Source: Candidatus Thiodiazotropha endolucinida (lineage in GTDB: Bacteria; Pseudomonadota; Gammaproteobacteria; Chromatiales; Chromatiaceae). From it: a stretch of 64,000 nt of DNA. The position numbers were made by a program, and so were the translations under genes. Below are positions 17,560 to 25,615 of the stretch, in pieces. The notes beneath the pieces are model-generated. The model was given only the letters and a program-made list of their open reading frames with translations, searched no databases and had not been told where the DNA came from. The stretch spans positions 1-64,000 of the forward strand of contig NZ_MARB01000014.1 of NCBI RefSeq assembly GCF_001715975.1. Direction: 5' to 3'. Numbering within the stretch: position 1 is the stretch's first letter; each line of letters opens with the position of its first letter.

Positions 17560-17721
17560 ATGCGTGAATCGGCAGGAGTGAACCATAGTTCATACGGTCT
17601 TGATAACCACGGTCTGTACAACCTGAATGACATCTACTGGAATGTGCCAACCACGAGTCTGATGGAACAGGCAATGATATGCATAATGCGATCTCTCCCC
17701 CTTGAAACATGCCACTCATAA
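17560..17721 (+). pseudogene. pckA: 5' relic of ATP-dependent PEP carboxykinase
   Basis: An open frame of 53 codons starts at ATG 17560 after a purine-rich AGGGATA. Its residues 11-39 read SYGLDNHGLYNLNDIYWNVP then TTSLMEQAM. This is the N-terminal signature of the ATP-type phosphoenolpyruvate carboxykinase group with (Y)GL..NL..VYWN(L)P...LYEEA. After Met39 the expected RRGEG...TGRSPKDKF region is missing and the frame runs into unrelated residues and a stop at 17719-17721. The enzyme is normally over 500 residues, so only the start of the gene is left. Similarity is judged from memory. Confidence 0.55.
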
Positions 17722-17756
17722 TTCAGACTGGACTGTAACCTTTGCAACAATTTCAT

Positions 17757-18389
17757 ATGAATAAACTGAAACGCCAGGCAATCTTCGAGCGCTTGCAGGC
17801 GGATAATCCCGATCCCACCACCGAACTCAGCTACAATACCCCTTTCGAACTGCTCGTGGCGGTGATCTTGTCGGCACAGGCAACAGACAAGAGCGTGAAT
17901 AAGGCGACACAACAGCTTTTTCCCCTGGCAAATACACCTGAGAAGATTCTCGCACTCGGTGTGGAAGGGTTAAAGCGTTATATCAGAACCATAGGGCTGT
18001 TCAACAGTAAAGCCAAGAATATTGTCGAAACATGCCGTATTTTGATCGAAGAGTACGGGAGCGAAGTGCCGGATACGCGTAAAGCGCTGGAGAGATTGCC
18101 GGGTGTGGGTCGAAAGACGGCCAACGTTGTATTGAATACTGCTTTCGGTCAACCCACCATGGCGGTGGATACCCATATTTTTCGGGTTGCCAATCGAACC
18201 CGTCTGGCGCCGGGAAAGACGCCATTGGAAGTCGAAAGAAAACTTTTACGTTATATACCCCAGTCATTCTTGCAAGATGCGCATCATTGGCTGATATTAC
18301 ACGGGCGATATACTTGTATAGCACGCAAGCCTCGATGTGGGAGTTGTGTCATTGAAGACTTGTGTGAATATCGGGATAAGTACGTATAA
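17757..18389 (+). CDS. nth: Endonuclease III
   Basis: DNA glycosylase/AP lyase (210 residues) that removes oxidised pyrimidines in base excision repair. The helix-hairpin-helix LPGVGRKTA with catalytic Lys120, the catalytic Asp138 in AVDTHIFRV, and the [4Fe-4S] cysteines 187, 194, 197 and 203 are all at the E. coli positions. The ATG at 17757 (MNKLKRQ) matches the E. coli start; an in-frame TTG lies five codons upstream. Confidence 0.97.
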   Translation: MNKLKRQAIFERLQADNPDPTTELSYNTPFELLVAVILSAQATDKSVNKATQQLFPLANTPEKILALGVEGLKRYIRTIGLFNSKAKNIVETCRILIEEYGSEVPDTRKALERLPGVGRKTANVVLNTAFGQPTMAVDTHIFRVANRTRLAPGKTPLEVERKLLRYIPQSFLQDAHHWLILHGRYTCIARKPRCGSCVIEDLCEYRDKYV

Positions 18390-18396
18390 AAAACCC

Positions 18397-18428
18397 GCCT
18401 GAATTCCAGCTTTCTAGATTATTCAGGC
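18397..18428 (+). terminator. Weak hairpin after nth
   Basis: GCCTGAAT (18397-18404) and ATTCAGGC (18421-18428) form an 8-bp stem with a 16-base loop. No proper T run follows, so termination is uncertain. Confidence 0.3.
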
Positions 18429-18446
18429 TTATCAACGGAGATGACG

Positions 18447-18905
18447 ATGAAAAAATCAACCCCTCTTTTTATGGTTTTTCTGTTGTTGGTGATTGCTTCC
18501 ATGGCACAGGCTGACACAGGACTGATAAATGTTCAGAGTCAGTTTGGTGTCGAAAAGACAGCCGACCGATTTGCAGCGGCAGCGACAGAGGCTGGTTTGA
18601 AGGTGTTCAACAGAATCGATCATGCTGCCGGGGCGGCAAAGGTGGGAAAGTCTCTGCGTCCCACCCAACTGATTATCTTCGGCAGTCCCAAGGTAGGTAC
18701 GGCTCTGATGACAAGCGATCAGCGTGTCGGTATCGATCTGCCGTTGAAGGCTTTGGTCTGGCAGGATGCGGAAGGTAAGGTCTGGCTGAGCTACAATAGT
18801 CCTGATCACGTTTTCAATAGATTCGCCATCGATGACAGGCCTAAGGTCAAGGGCAAGGTCACCGGAGCGCTGGATAAGTTCGCAAGGCATGCCACACAAC
18901 CCTAG
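18447..18905 (+). CDS. Exported DUF302-domain protein
   Basis: 152-residue exported protein. A signal peptide (about 1-22, ending MAQA) is followed by a DUF302 domain with TADRFAAAATEAGLKVFNRIDHAAGA and the conserved PTQLIIFGSPKVGTALM and DLPLKALVWQD segments. DUF302 proteins are small and often periplasmic, and their ligand is unknown. The ATG at 18447 has GGAG six bases upstream; the ATG two codons earlier overlaps that site. Confidence 0.85.
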   Translation: MKKSTPLFMVFLLLVIASMAQADTGLINVQSQFGVEKTADRFAAAATEAGLKVFNRIDHAAGAAKVGKSLRPTQLIIFGSPKVGTALMTSDQRVGIDLPLKALVWQDAEGKVWLSYNSPDHVFNRFAIDDRPKVKGKVTGALDKFARHATQP

Positions 18906-18927
18906 GCACCACCCGTAACTACTAAGT

Positions 18928-19356
18928 ATGATCAGCGGTGACAGGAACCAGCTACGCCAGGTCTTTTTTGAGGCATGGCGAAAGCATCTGGCAGGTGAAG
19001 AGACAGAGCCACTGGAGAAGATGGTCGTCAGTGTGATTGTTGAACATCCTGAATACCATGAGATGTTGAGCGACAGTGAGCGATTTCTATCGCGGGAATT
19101 TCACGCTGACGACGGGCAAAGTAATCCGTTTCTGCACATGGCTATGCATATCAGCCTGTTGGAGCAGATCTCAACGGATCGACCGGCAGGCATCAGCGAG
19201 TTTTACCATCATCTTTGTCAACGCATGGGAGAGGCGCATGAGGCTGAGCATCGACTGATGGAGTGTCTTGGCCGGATGTTATGGGAGGCGCAGTCCACAA
19301 ACAGGATGCCGGATGAACAAGCCTATCTGGAGTGTATCAGGACACTGTTGAATTAA
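18928..19356 (+). CDS. DUF1841 family protein
   Basis: Cytoplasmic helical protein of 142 residues with the DUF1841 features RQVFFEAWRKHLAGEETEPLE, NPFLHMAMHISLLEQI and GEAHEAEHRLMECLGRMLWEAQ. Several conserved His and Glu residues could bind metal, but no function is established. In proteobacteria it is frequently found next to nth, as here. Its stop overlaps the next small gene (TAATG). Confidence 0.85.
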   Translation: MISGDRNQLRQVFFEAWRKHLAGEETEPLEKMVVSVIVEHPEYHEMLSDSERFLSREFHADDGQSNPFLHMAMHISLLEQISTDRPAGISEFYHHLCQRMGEAHEAEHRLMECLGRMLWEAQSTNRMPDEQAYLECIRTLLN

Positions 19357-19578
19357 TGGCGGCATATACAGATAACCGAAACTGTACCTTATGCCGGGTC
19401 ATGCGGGGCCTGGCTTTTGGCGGCATAGGTGCGGCCATTGGGGGCTATGGTGCGCTCTTGTTTGGTGTTGAGCGCAGTGATGCTATTTACTATGCGCTGT
19501 TTGGCGCTGTTTGGCGCTGTGGCGTTGACGGCGTTTCTGCAGCGTAAAAGGGAAAAGAAGGATTCAGAGGACGAGTAG
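19356..19578 (+). pseudogene. Small CXXC membrane protein, broken by 10-bp duplication
   Basis: The ATG overlaps the DUF1841 stop (TAATG). The frame encodes an N-terminal CTLC motif and a Gly-rich membrane helix. GCGCTGTTTG is present twice in tandem (19494-19503 and 19504-19513), followed by a third partial copy, which throws the frame out and ends it at 19547. Removing one 10-bp unit gives a 70-residue protein in which the helix continues (YYALFGAVALTAFLQ) and ends in a charged tail KRKREKKDSEDE-like, stopping at 19576-19578. That restored product looks natural, whereas the present tail does not. Confidence 0.6.
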
Positions 19579-19640
19579 GTGTTACGGTTTGTCTACCTGG
19601 CGGGGTCCGGGACGCTATAAAAAACCGGTCTCTTTTCTGA

Positions 19641-20009
19641 TTATCCCAGCGCTTCCAGGTCCCGCTGCAACTGATCTTCATCAGCGATATTCAGTTCGAT
19701 CAGGCGGCGCAACAGCATAATGCTCTCCATATCAATCTTTTCACACAATACCCCGAGATGTTGATTCTCTTCGTGTGCACAGACCGCATGCATGGAAATT
19801 ACGGCATCAACGTGGTTGAGCATCACCTCAATAGTAATCTCATCCCCCAACTCCCCGGACCAGTCGGCAGGTGTTTTGAGTAGTGCACCTTTGAGTGAGA
19901 TATCTATCAGTGTTGTGGGATAGGCGTTTTTTTTCCTGATGATTGTCGCGGGGGCATCGAAGAGTACGCGGTGGAAACGCCGACGCTCTTTCGAATCTGG
20001 TTCATTCAT
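19641..20009 (-). CDS. PilZ-domain protein
   Basis: Single PilZ domain of 122 residues, a likely cyclic di-GMP receptor. The N-terminal RRRFHR motif (RxxxR type) and DISLKGALL (D/NxSxxG type) are both present, so nucleotide binding is plausible. It lies eight bases after the FHA gene and is probably cotranscribed with it. The position near flagellar regulators fits a link to motility, but the target is unknown. Confidence 0.88.
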   Translation of the reverse strand: MNEPDSKERRRFHRVLFDAPATIIRKKNAYPTTLIDISLKGALLKTPADWSGELGDEITIEVMLNHVDAVISMHAVCAHEENQHLGVLCEKIDMESIMLLRRLIELNIADEDQLQRDLEALG

Positions 20010-20017
20010 ATCGTTTC

Positions 20018-20656
20018 CTAATCATGAAACTGCATTTGCGTGCCGCCCACATCGATGATATCTCCATCCGTCAATAGCTGGGCCTGGTTGCCCATCGGTT
20101 TACGGTTGATGCGGGGAGGGTTGGGGCCTTCGAGGAAGGTGATAAAATAGCCGTCCTCTCTTCGCGCGATCATCGCGCAATCACCGCCTGCATGGCCTAT
20201 CCGGGTCATATTCCTGTTAAGTGGGATAATTCTTCCGAAGTTATCACCATTCATAATTTGAAGTACACCTGACTTGGATTTCGAATCATCGCTTTCGATC
20301 GGCTCATCTTCATCGGTCAACTGATCGTTGGCAGGGATTGGGCCTAGATCGGCACTCAGGTCCATAACATCTTCCGCAAAGGACAATGTATGTTTCCCGA
20401 CTTGTATGACATCACCATGGTTGAGGGTGATTTCCTCTGACTTTTCATGGTTGACCAGGACAGGAAATGCTTCCTCCTGAGCCTGGAGCAGGTAGCTTTG
20501 GTCGTCATTGCGCGTGATAACCGCCTGTACAGGGGCTATGGCGAGACTATCGATCGGAATGGTGCAATCATCATTGCGCCCGATTTCGGTCTTGTCGCGC
20601 TCAATGTGAAAGACATCAATAACACGACCTTTGAAGGAGAGGGTGAGTTTAGCCAT
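20018..20656 (-). CDS. Protein with two FHA domains
   Basis: 212 residues with two forkhead-associated folds. The first (about 8-90) has TEIGRNDDCTIPID but lacks the usual SxxH after it. The second (about 128-212) has TRIGHAGGDCAMIARREDGY and INRKPMGNQAQLLTDGDIIDVGG. FHA domains bind phosphothreonine peptides. No kinase is encoded nearby, and the missing SxxH suggests that the first domain is structural or degenerate. It is divergent from fleQ across a 398-base gap. Confidence 0.82.
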   Translation of the reverse strand: MAKLTLSFKGRVIDVFHIERDKTEIGRNDDCTIPIDSLAIAPVQAVITRNDDQSYLLQAQEEAFPVLVNHEKSEEITLNHGDVIQVGKHTLSFAEDVMDLSADLGPIPANDQLTDEDEPIESDDSKSKSGVLQIMNGDNFGRIIPLNRNMTRIGHAGGDCAMIARREDGYFITFLEGPNPPRINRKPMGNQAQLLTDGDIIDVGGTQMQFHD

Positions 20657-21054
20657 GGAAAAGTCTTAGATTCAACCTGTACAAAGTAGAGTATATACCC
20701 AGATTTATTGGGAAAACCATATCATGACCACTCTTCTTTCTATAGGGATTTTATCGGTATATATAGATAAATCTGATGGCAATGATCCGATTACTGGGTC
20801 AGCGTCACTGTGAAGTTGTCAATATGATACGGCTCACCAAAAGGTAAATTTATATTAGTTAGACAATCTAAGGTTAATCAGTGCTCCCCTGTGATAATGT
20901 TAGAAGTTTAAACTAACCTATAATAATTACAATGTGTTACTGAAAATTATTAATTGAAAATATTGGATCGACGTAATTTTGACATTTCGTATGATTACTG
21001 CTTAACTTCGCTGAAATCACGTTGTATTTCTGCCATGTCAAACGGATTTGACTA
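20657..21054. other. AT-rich divergent promoter region of FHA gene and fleQ
   Basis: 398 bases, clearly more A+T-rich than the flanking genes and without a convincing ORF or RNA. A TTGACA (20979-20984) precedes fleQ, but the hexamer 17 bases later (TTAACT) is a poor -10. No sigma-54 type GG-N10-GC site was recognised. It probably holds the promoters of both genes. Confidence 0.45.
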
Positions 21055-22531
21055 ATGGGTCAAACAATAGCTACAGATGGTCCAGTGTTTCCAAATCTTT
21101 GCGTCTATTTAATCGATCAGAATTCTGAGCGTCAGAGTTACCTGAAAAATGTCATCAGGTTTGTCGAGGGCGATCTGCGTATTGTCTCGGAACTGTCTGA
21201 AATTGAGTTGCCTTCAATAGATGAGGGAGTCGCATGTGTGGCTGTTTTTCTCGGCATTGATCTGGAATTGGAACGGCAACTGGAGATTGCGCAGCAACTG
21301 CAGCAGGAGTTTCCCGGTATGCCGGCCTTTCAACTCTATGATGAGCACAGCGATCTACCGGATAAACTCGAAGGTTGTGACAATGTGATCGGCAGTATCA
21401 AGCTGCCAAGTGTCTACGATGATCTGATGGCTTTGATCCATAAGGCCCAGGTCTATCAAGAGTTAAAGACTTCAGACGTCCAAACCGCCCGACCCGTTGA
21501 ACTCTTCCGTAGCTTATCGGGCAGCAGCAGGGCTACCAGACGGGTCAATAAAATGATTGAGCAGGTTGCCGATTCCGAGGCAACGGTATTGATATTGGGG
21601 GAATCCGGTACGGGCAAAGAGGTGGTGGCCCGCAAGCTCCACTTTCACTCGGTGAGACGCGGCAAGCCCTTTGTCCCTGTGAATTGCGGGGCGATCCCGG
21701 CCGATCTACTGGAAAGTGAGTTGTTTGGTCATGAAAAAGGGGCCTTTACCGGTGCCATCAGTGCCCGCCAGGGGCGTTTCGAAATGGCCGAGGGCGGTAC
21801 TCTGTTTCTCGATGAAATCGGCGACATGAGTATGCCGATGCAGGTTAAGTTGCTGCGGGTATTGCAGGAGAGAACCTTTGAGCGGGTTGGCAGTAATAAA
21901 ACCATGGCTTGTAATGTCCGTATCATCGCCGCAACCCATCGAAATCTCGAAGAGGCCATCAAGAATGGGGACTTCCGGGAAGATCTGTTCTATCGATTGA
22001 ATGTGTTTCCAATTGAAATGCCACCTCTGAGGGATCGTGTTGAAGATATTCCCGTATTGGTGAACGATCTGATTCACCGCATAGAAAACGAAAAACGGGG
22101 ATCGGTCAGATTGACTCCTGCAGCGATTGCCGCTCTGAGTCACTACCGCTGGCCCGGTAATGTCAGGGAGCTGGCCAATCTTAATTGAACGCCTGGCAAT
22201 ATTACATCCCTACGGGGTTGTCGATGTGGTCGATCTGCCGGAGAAGTTTCGCCCCACGGGCGATCTGCATGAGATTACCCAACTCCCACAAGTTACCCTC
22301 GAGGGCGAGGAACCTGGCACCACCATGAATGCTCCGCGTCTGCCCAACGATGGTCTTGATCTAAAGGCGCATCTGAATTCACTCGAACAGAGTCTGATCC
22401 AACAGGCCCTGGATGAATCGGATGGAATAGTCGCTCATGCCGCCAAGCGGCTACATATGCGGCGTACCACACTGGTGGAAAAGTTACGTAAATATGGCCT
22501 GCAGCGTCAAACTGAGTCGCCAGGAATTTGA
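21055..22531 (+). pseudogene. fleQ: Flagellar master regulator FleQ, +1 frameshift
   Basis: Sigma-54 activator that starts the flagellar cascade. The FleQ-type N-terminal domain (1-140), Walker A GESGTGKE (182-189), GAFTGA loop (229-234) and the rest of the AAA+ module run in frame to [11 protein letters not shown]. Then one extra A in AATCTTAATTGAACGC (about 22183-22184) creates a TGA at 22186-22188. Skipping it restores [20 protein letters not shown], and the second frame continues through a normal FIS-type helix-turn-helix (AAKRLHMRRTTLVEKLRKYGL) to 22531. The truncated product would lack the DNA-binding domain. The full length would be about 491 residues. A real mutation, a base-call error or frameshifting are all possible. 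Confidence 0.85.
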
Positions 22532-22583
22532 CGCACTGTCAAATCTGTCTTTATAACTACTTGATATATAACAAAAAGTAAAT

Positions 22584-22601
22584 TAGGCACACATATTGCA
22601 A
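22584..22601 (+). promoter_or_regulatory. Sigma-54 promoter of fleSR
   Basis: TAGGCACACATATTGCAA has GG (22586-22587) and GC (22598-22599) separated by exactly 10 bases, close to the consensus TGGCAC-N5-TTGCA. It lies 45 bases before the fleS start. FleQ/sigma-54 control of fleSR is known in Pseudomonas. Confidence 0.7.
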
Positions 22602-22645
22602 CTTGGTCAGTGAGTAAGCTCAATTGACTACAGAGGCCAATATAC

Positions 22646-23878
22646 GTGTCACCCAAGCCATCTCTTGCCGATAGACAGCACGCCTTGGAATCTGCGTTCA
22701 AGCTGTTTAATCAGCTCTCTGAAGAGCTGACCGGCTCCTACGAGCAGCTACAGCAACAAGTGCTTGAGTTGAATCAGGAACTTGCTGCCGCCCGCAGTGA
22801 GCGTATGGTACAGCTTGCAGAGAAGGAGAGATTGGCGGATCGTCTCGAAAGACTGCTTGAAACCTTGCCTGCAGCGGTCATAGTGCTGGACGGCGAAGAG
22901 CGTGTTCGTGAGTTCAATCCGGCCGCCCTCAAGCTGCTCGGTACCCTCAATGAGTATGATGCATGGCCGGAAGTCGTGCGTGCCATTGTTTTGACCGGTG
23001 ATATCTCAGGTAGCGAATTAAAGCTGCGTAACGGTCGCCTGCTTACCCTCTCTTCCAGCCAGTTGGAACAGACCCCAGGACGTATCCTTGTCCTGCTCGA
23101 TGTCACTGAAACCCGTCGTCTTCAAGAACGGCTGAATCGACATGAACGGTTGACCGCGATGGGTGAGATGTCGGCTCAACTGGCTCATCAGATGCGGACT
23201 CCATTGAGTACTGCGCTACTCTATGTCTCCCATCTGGCCAGTGATGACCTGGTTCCTCAGAAGCGCCATCAGTTTACCGCCAAGCTCCGTGACAGACTGC
23301 AGCACATGGAACGTCAAATACATGACATCCTGCTGTTTGCACGAGGGGGAGACGCGGGTGAATCCCGTCTTTCCCTGGGTAAACTACTGACGGCATTCGC
23401 TGCTTCTGTCGAACAGGATTTGGCCGATGCCAATGTGCAGTTGCTGATCGACGACCAGAGTCAGGAACGGGCCATTATGATCGGACGCCCAGATGCGCTT
23501 CAGGGATTGTTGAACAATCTGCTCGAAAATGCTGTGCAGCAGGGGGCCAGTGAGGTTCGGCTTATTCTGCGTGTAGGATCCGAAATCGAGTTGGATGTGG
23601 CCGATAATGGTCATGGTATACCGGATGATCTGCATCACCGTATCTTCGATCCGTTTTTCACCACGCGCAACGCCGGCACGGGCCTGGGATTGGCGGTAGT
23701 CCAGAATCTGGTGCTGAATCATGGAGGAGAGATCACCAGCGGGCGTTCGGATACCGGAGGTGCCCTGTTTCATCTTCGTTTCCCACTGGCCTTGAGAAAG
23801 AGCGATCTGGAATCAGGGATGGAGGGTGAACGAAGGTCTGTTTCAGAACATTATGATGCGATGAGGAGCCTGTCATGA
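22646..23878 (+). CDS. fleS: Flagellar sensor histidine kinase FleS
   Basis: Cytoplasmic histidine kinase of 410 residues with no membrane segment. An N-terminal coiled coil (20-65) leads to a PAS domain (about 68-155), the H box AQLAHQMRTPLSTALL and a HATPase domain with NLLENAVQQGA, DNGHGIP and GTGLGLAVVQ. This architecture and the adjacent fleR are those of FleS, which phosphorylates FleR to switch on class III flagellar genes. The start is GTG with AGAGG upstream. It overlaps fleR by ATGA. Confidence 0.92.
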   Translation: MSPKPSLADRQHALESAFKLFNQLSEELTGSYEQLQQQVLELNQELAAARSERMVQLAEKERLADRLERLLETLPAAVIVLDGEERVREFNPAALKLLGTLNEYDAWPEVVRAIVLTGDISGSELKLRNGRLLTLSSSQLEQTPGRILVLLDVTETRRLQERLNRHERLTAMGEMSAQLAHQMRTPLSTALLYVSHLASDDLVPQKRHQFTAKLRDRLQHMERQIHDILLFARGGDAGESRLSLGKLLTAFAASVEQDLADANVQLLIDDQSQERAIMIGRPDALQGLLNNLLENAVQQGASEVRLILRVGSEIELDVADNGHGIPDDLHHRIFDPFFTTRNAGTGLGLAVVQNLVLNHGGEITSGRSDTGGALFHLRFPLALRKSDLESGMEGERRSVSEHYDAMRSLS

Positions 23879-25215
23879 GTTTAGCGACGGTGCTGATTGT
23901 TGAAGATGATCCCGCGCTTAGAGAAGCCTTGAGTGACACATTGGAGCTTGCAGGTTACCCGATCTGTGTTGCTGAAGAGGGCGGTGCGGCAATAAATCTA
24001 CTGCAGCAGAGATCTGTCGGTATGGTTGTAAGCGATGTACAGATGCATCCCCTGGATGGGCACACTCTTTTACGCAAGATCAGGGAGCGATATCCTGATT
24101 TGCCGGTGTTGCTGATGACGGCTTACGGCACTATCGAGAAGGCTGTCATGGCAATGCATGATGGCGCCGTTGATTACCTGACAAAGCCATTTGAGGCGGA
24201 AGTGCTGGTCAGTAAGGTCGCCAGTCACATCCGAACAGTTGTCGGACCTGTCTTAGATGGCCCTGTTGCGGAGGATTTGCGAAGCCGTGAAGTGCTCGAT
24301 CTGGCACTTCGCGTCGCCGGCAGTGATGCCACAGTATTGCTGCATGGTGAGAGTGGTACCGGTAAAGAAGTCTACGCCCGCTATATCCACCAGCACTCGA
24401 TGCGTAAAGAGGGCCCTTTCGTAGCCATTAACTGTGCTGCGATTCCGGAAAACATGCTTGAAGCGGTCCTTTTTGGTTATGAGAAGGGCGCCTTTACCGG
24501 TGCCTATCAAGCAACCGCCGGCAAATTCGAACAGGCACAGGGCGGCACACTGCTGCTGGATGAAATATCCGAAATGAGCTTGGCGCTGCAGGCAAAACTG
24601 CTGCGCGTCTTACAGGAGAAGGAGCTTGAACGCCTGGGTGGCCGCAAGCTGATTGAGTTGGATGTAAGAGTGCTGGCAACCACCAACCGCAAATTGCGTG
24701 AAGAGGTCTCAGCCGGCCGGTTCAGGGAGGATCTTTTCTATCGCTTGAATGTTTTTCCCCTCAGTCTGCCCCCGCTGCGGGAACGTCAGCGGGATATTCT
24801 GCCTTTGGCGCTTCATCTCCTGCAGCAGAATCTCAGAACCGGGCAGACACTGCCGAATCTGAGCGATGAGGCGAGACAACGCCTGCTTGTTCACCCATGG
24901 CCGGGTAATGTGAGGGAACTCGACAACCTGATGCAAAGAGCGCTCATTCTCGATAGCGATGGCGTGATAGATGCCGATGAACTCTGCTTCGAGAGCGAGG
25001 CAGCGGAATCCACGCCTGTACAGGCCTCACAGCGATCTCATCCGGGCCGCCTGCCGGAAGATCTTCGCTCAGTGGAGGAGCAGATGATTCTGGATGCGCT
25101 GGAAGAGGGGCGGGGCAGCCGCAAGGCGGTTGCCAGCCGCCTTGGCATCAGTGAACGGACACTGCGTTACAAGATTGCGCGCATGCGGGATGCCGGCGTC
25201 ACCATACCGGGTTGA
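23875..25215 (+). CDS. fleR: Flagellar response regulator FleR (NtrC family)
   Basis: 446 residues. A receiver domain (1-120) with acidic pocket EDD (10-12), phospho-acceptor Asp54 and Lys in TKPF is followed by a sigma-54 AAA+ domain with GESGTGKE and an intact EKGAFTGAY loop, and a FIS-type DNA-binding helix-turn-helix (SRKAVASRLGISERTLRYKI). It activates hook and basal-body genes with RpoN. Its activator domain is intact, unlike that of fleQ. Confidence 0.93.
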   Translation: MSLATVLIVEDDPALREALSDTLELAGYPICVAEEGGAAINLLQQRSVGMVVSDVQMHPLDGHTLLRKIRERYPDLPVLLMTAYGTIEKAVMAMHDGAVDYLTKPFEAEVLVSKVASHIRTVVGPVLDGPVAEDLRSREVLDLALRVAGSDATVLLHGESGTGKEVYARYIHQHSMRKEGPFVAINCAAIPENMLEAVLFGYEKGAFTGAYQATAGKFEQAQGGTLLLDEISEMSLALQAKLLRVLQEKELERLGGRKLIELDVRVLATTNRKLREEVSAGRFREDLFYRLNVFPLSLPPLRERQRDILPLALHLLQQNLRTGQTLPNLSDEARQRLLVHPWPGNVRELDNLMQRALILDSDGVIDADELCFESEAAESTPVQASQRSHPGRLPEDLRSVEEQMILDALEEGRGSRKAVASRLGISERTLRYKIARMRDAGVTIPG

Positions 25216-25217
25216 AA

Positions 25218-25232
25218 TGGTATGAAAACTGC
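25218..25232 (+). promoter_or_regulatory. Sigma-54 promoter of the fliE operon
   Basis: TGGTATGAAAACTGC fits TGGYAYG-N4-YTGC with GG (25219-25220) and GC (25231-25232) exactly 10 bases apart. It lies 39 bases before the fliE ATG and just after fleR. It is the natural FleR or FleQ target for fliEFGHIJ. Confidence 0.7.
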
Positions 25233-25271
25233 GTGGCAAAGTTGAGTAGCTGATTTAATGGGAAGGGTACG

Positions 25272-25592
25272 ATGAGTAACAGTATGAACATTGATCAAGT
25301 CCTGGCTCAGATGCGGGTGATGGCGGCCCAGGCAACCAATAAATCATCCCAGGCATCGGAGAGCGGCGGGGCGGATTTCGGTGAACTCCTGAAACAGTCA
25401 ATCGACCACGTCAATTCCGCGCAACAGGAGGCCAGTGCATTGCGCACCGCGTTTGAGAGTGGCGAGGGTGATATGGATCTGGCCCAGGTGATGATTGCGG
25501 CCCAGAAGTCGAGCCTCTCTTTCGAGGCCATGGTTCAGGTACGCAACAAACTCGTCGAAGCGTACAAAGACGTAATGAATATGCCGATCTAA
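25272..25592 (+). CDS. fliE: Flagellar hook-basal body protein FliE
   Basis: 106-residue FliE, which joins the MS ring to the proximal rod. The helical C-terminus with DMDLAQVMIAAQKSSLSFEAMVQVRNKLVEAYKDVMNMPI-type sequence is the family signature. A GGAAGGGT ribosome site lies about six bases before the ATG. It is the first gene of the fliE-J operon. Confidence 0.93.
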   Translation: MSNSMNIDQVLAQMRVMAAQATNKSSQASESGGADFGELLKQSIDHVNSAQQEASALRTAFESGEGDMDLAQVMIAAQKSSLSFEAMVQVRNKLVEAYKDVMNMPI

Positions 25593-25615
25593 GTTTCTAA
25601 TTAAGAAGGCAAAAA

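Noticed and set aside
20979-21007. TTGACA plus TTAACT as a sigma-70 promoter of fleQ
   Set aside because: The -10 matches only three of six positions, so it is not called.
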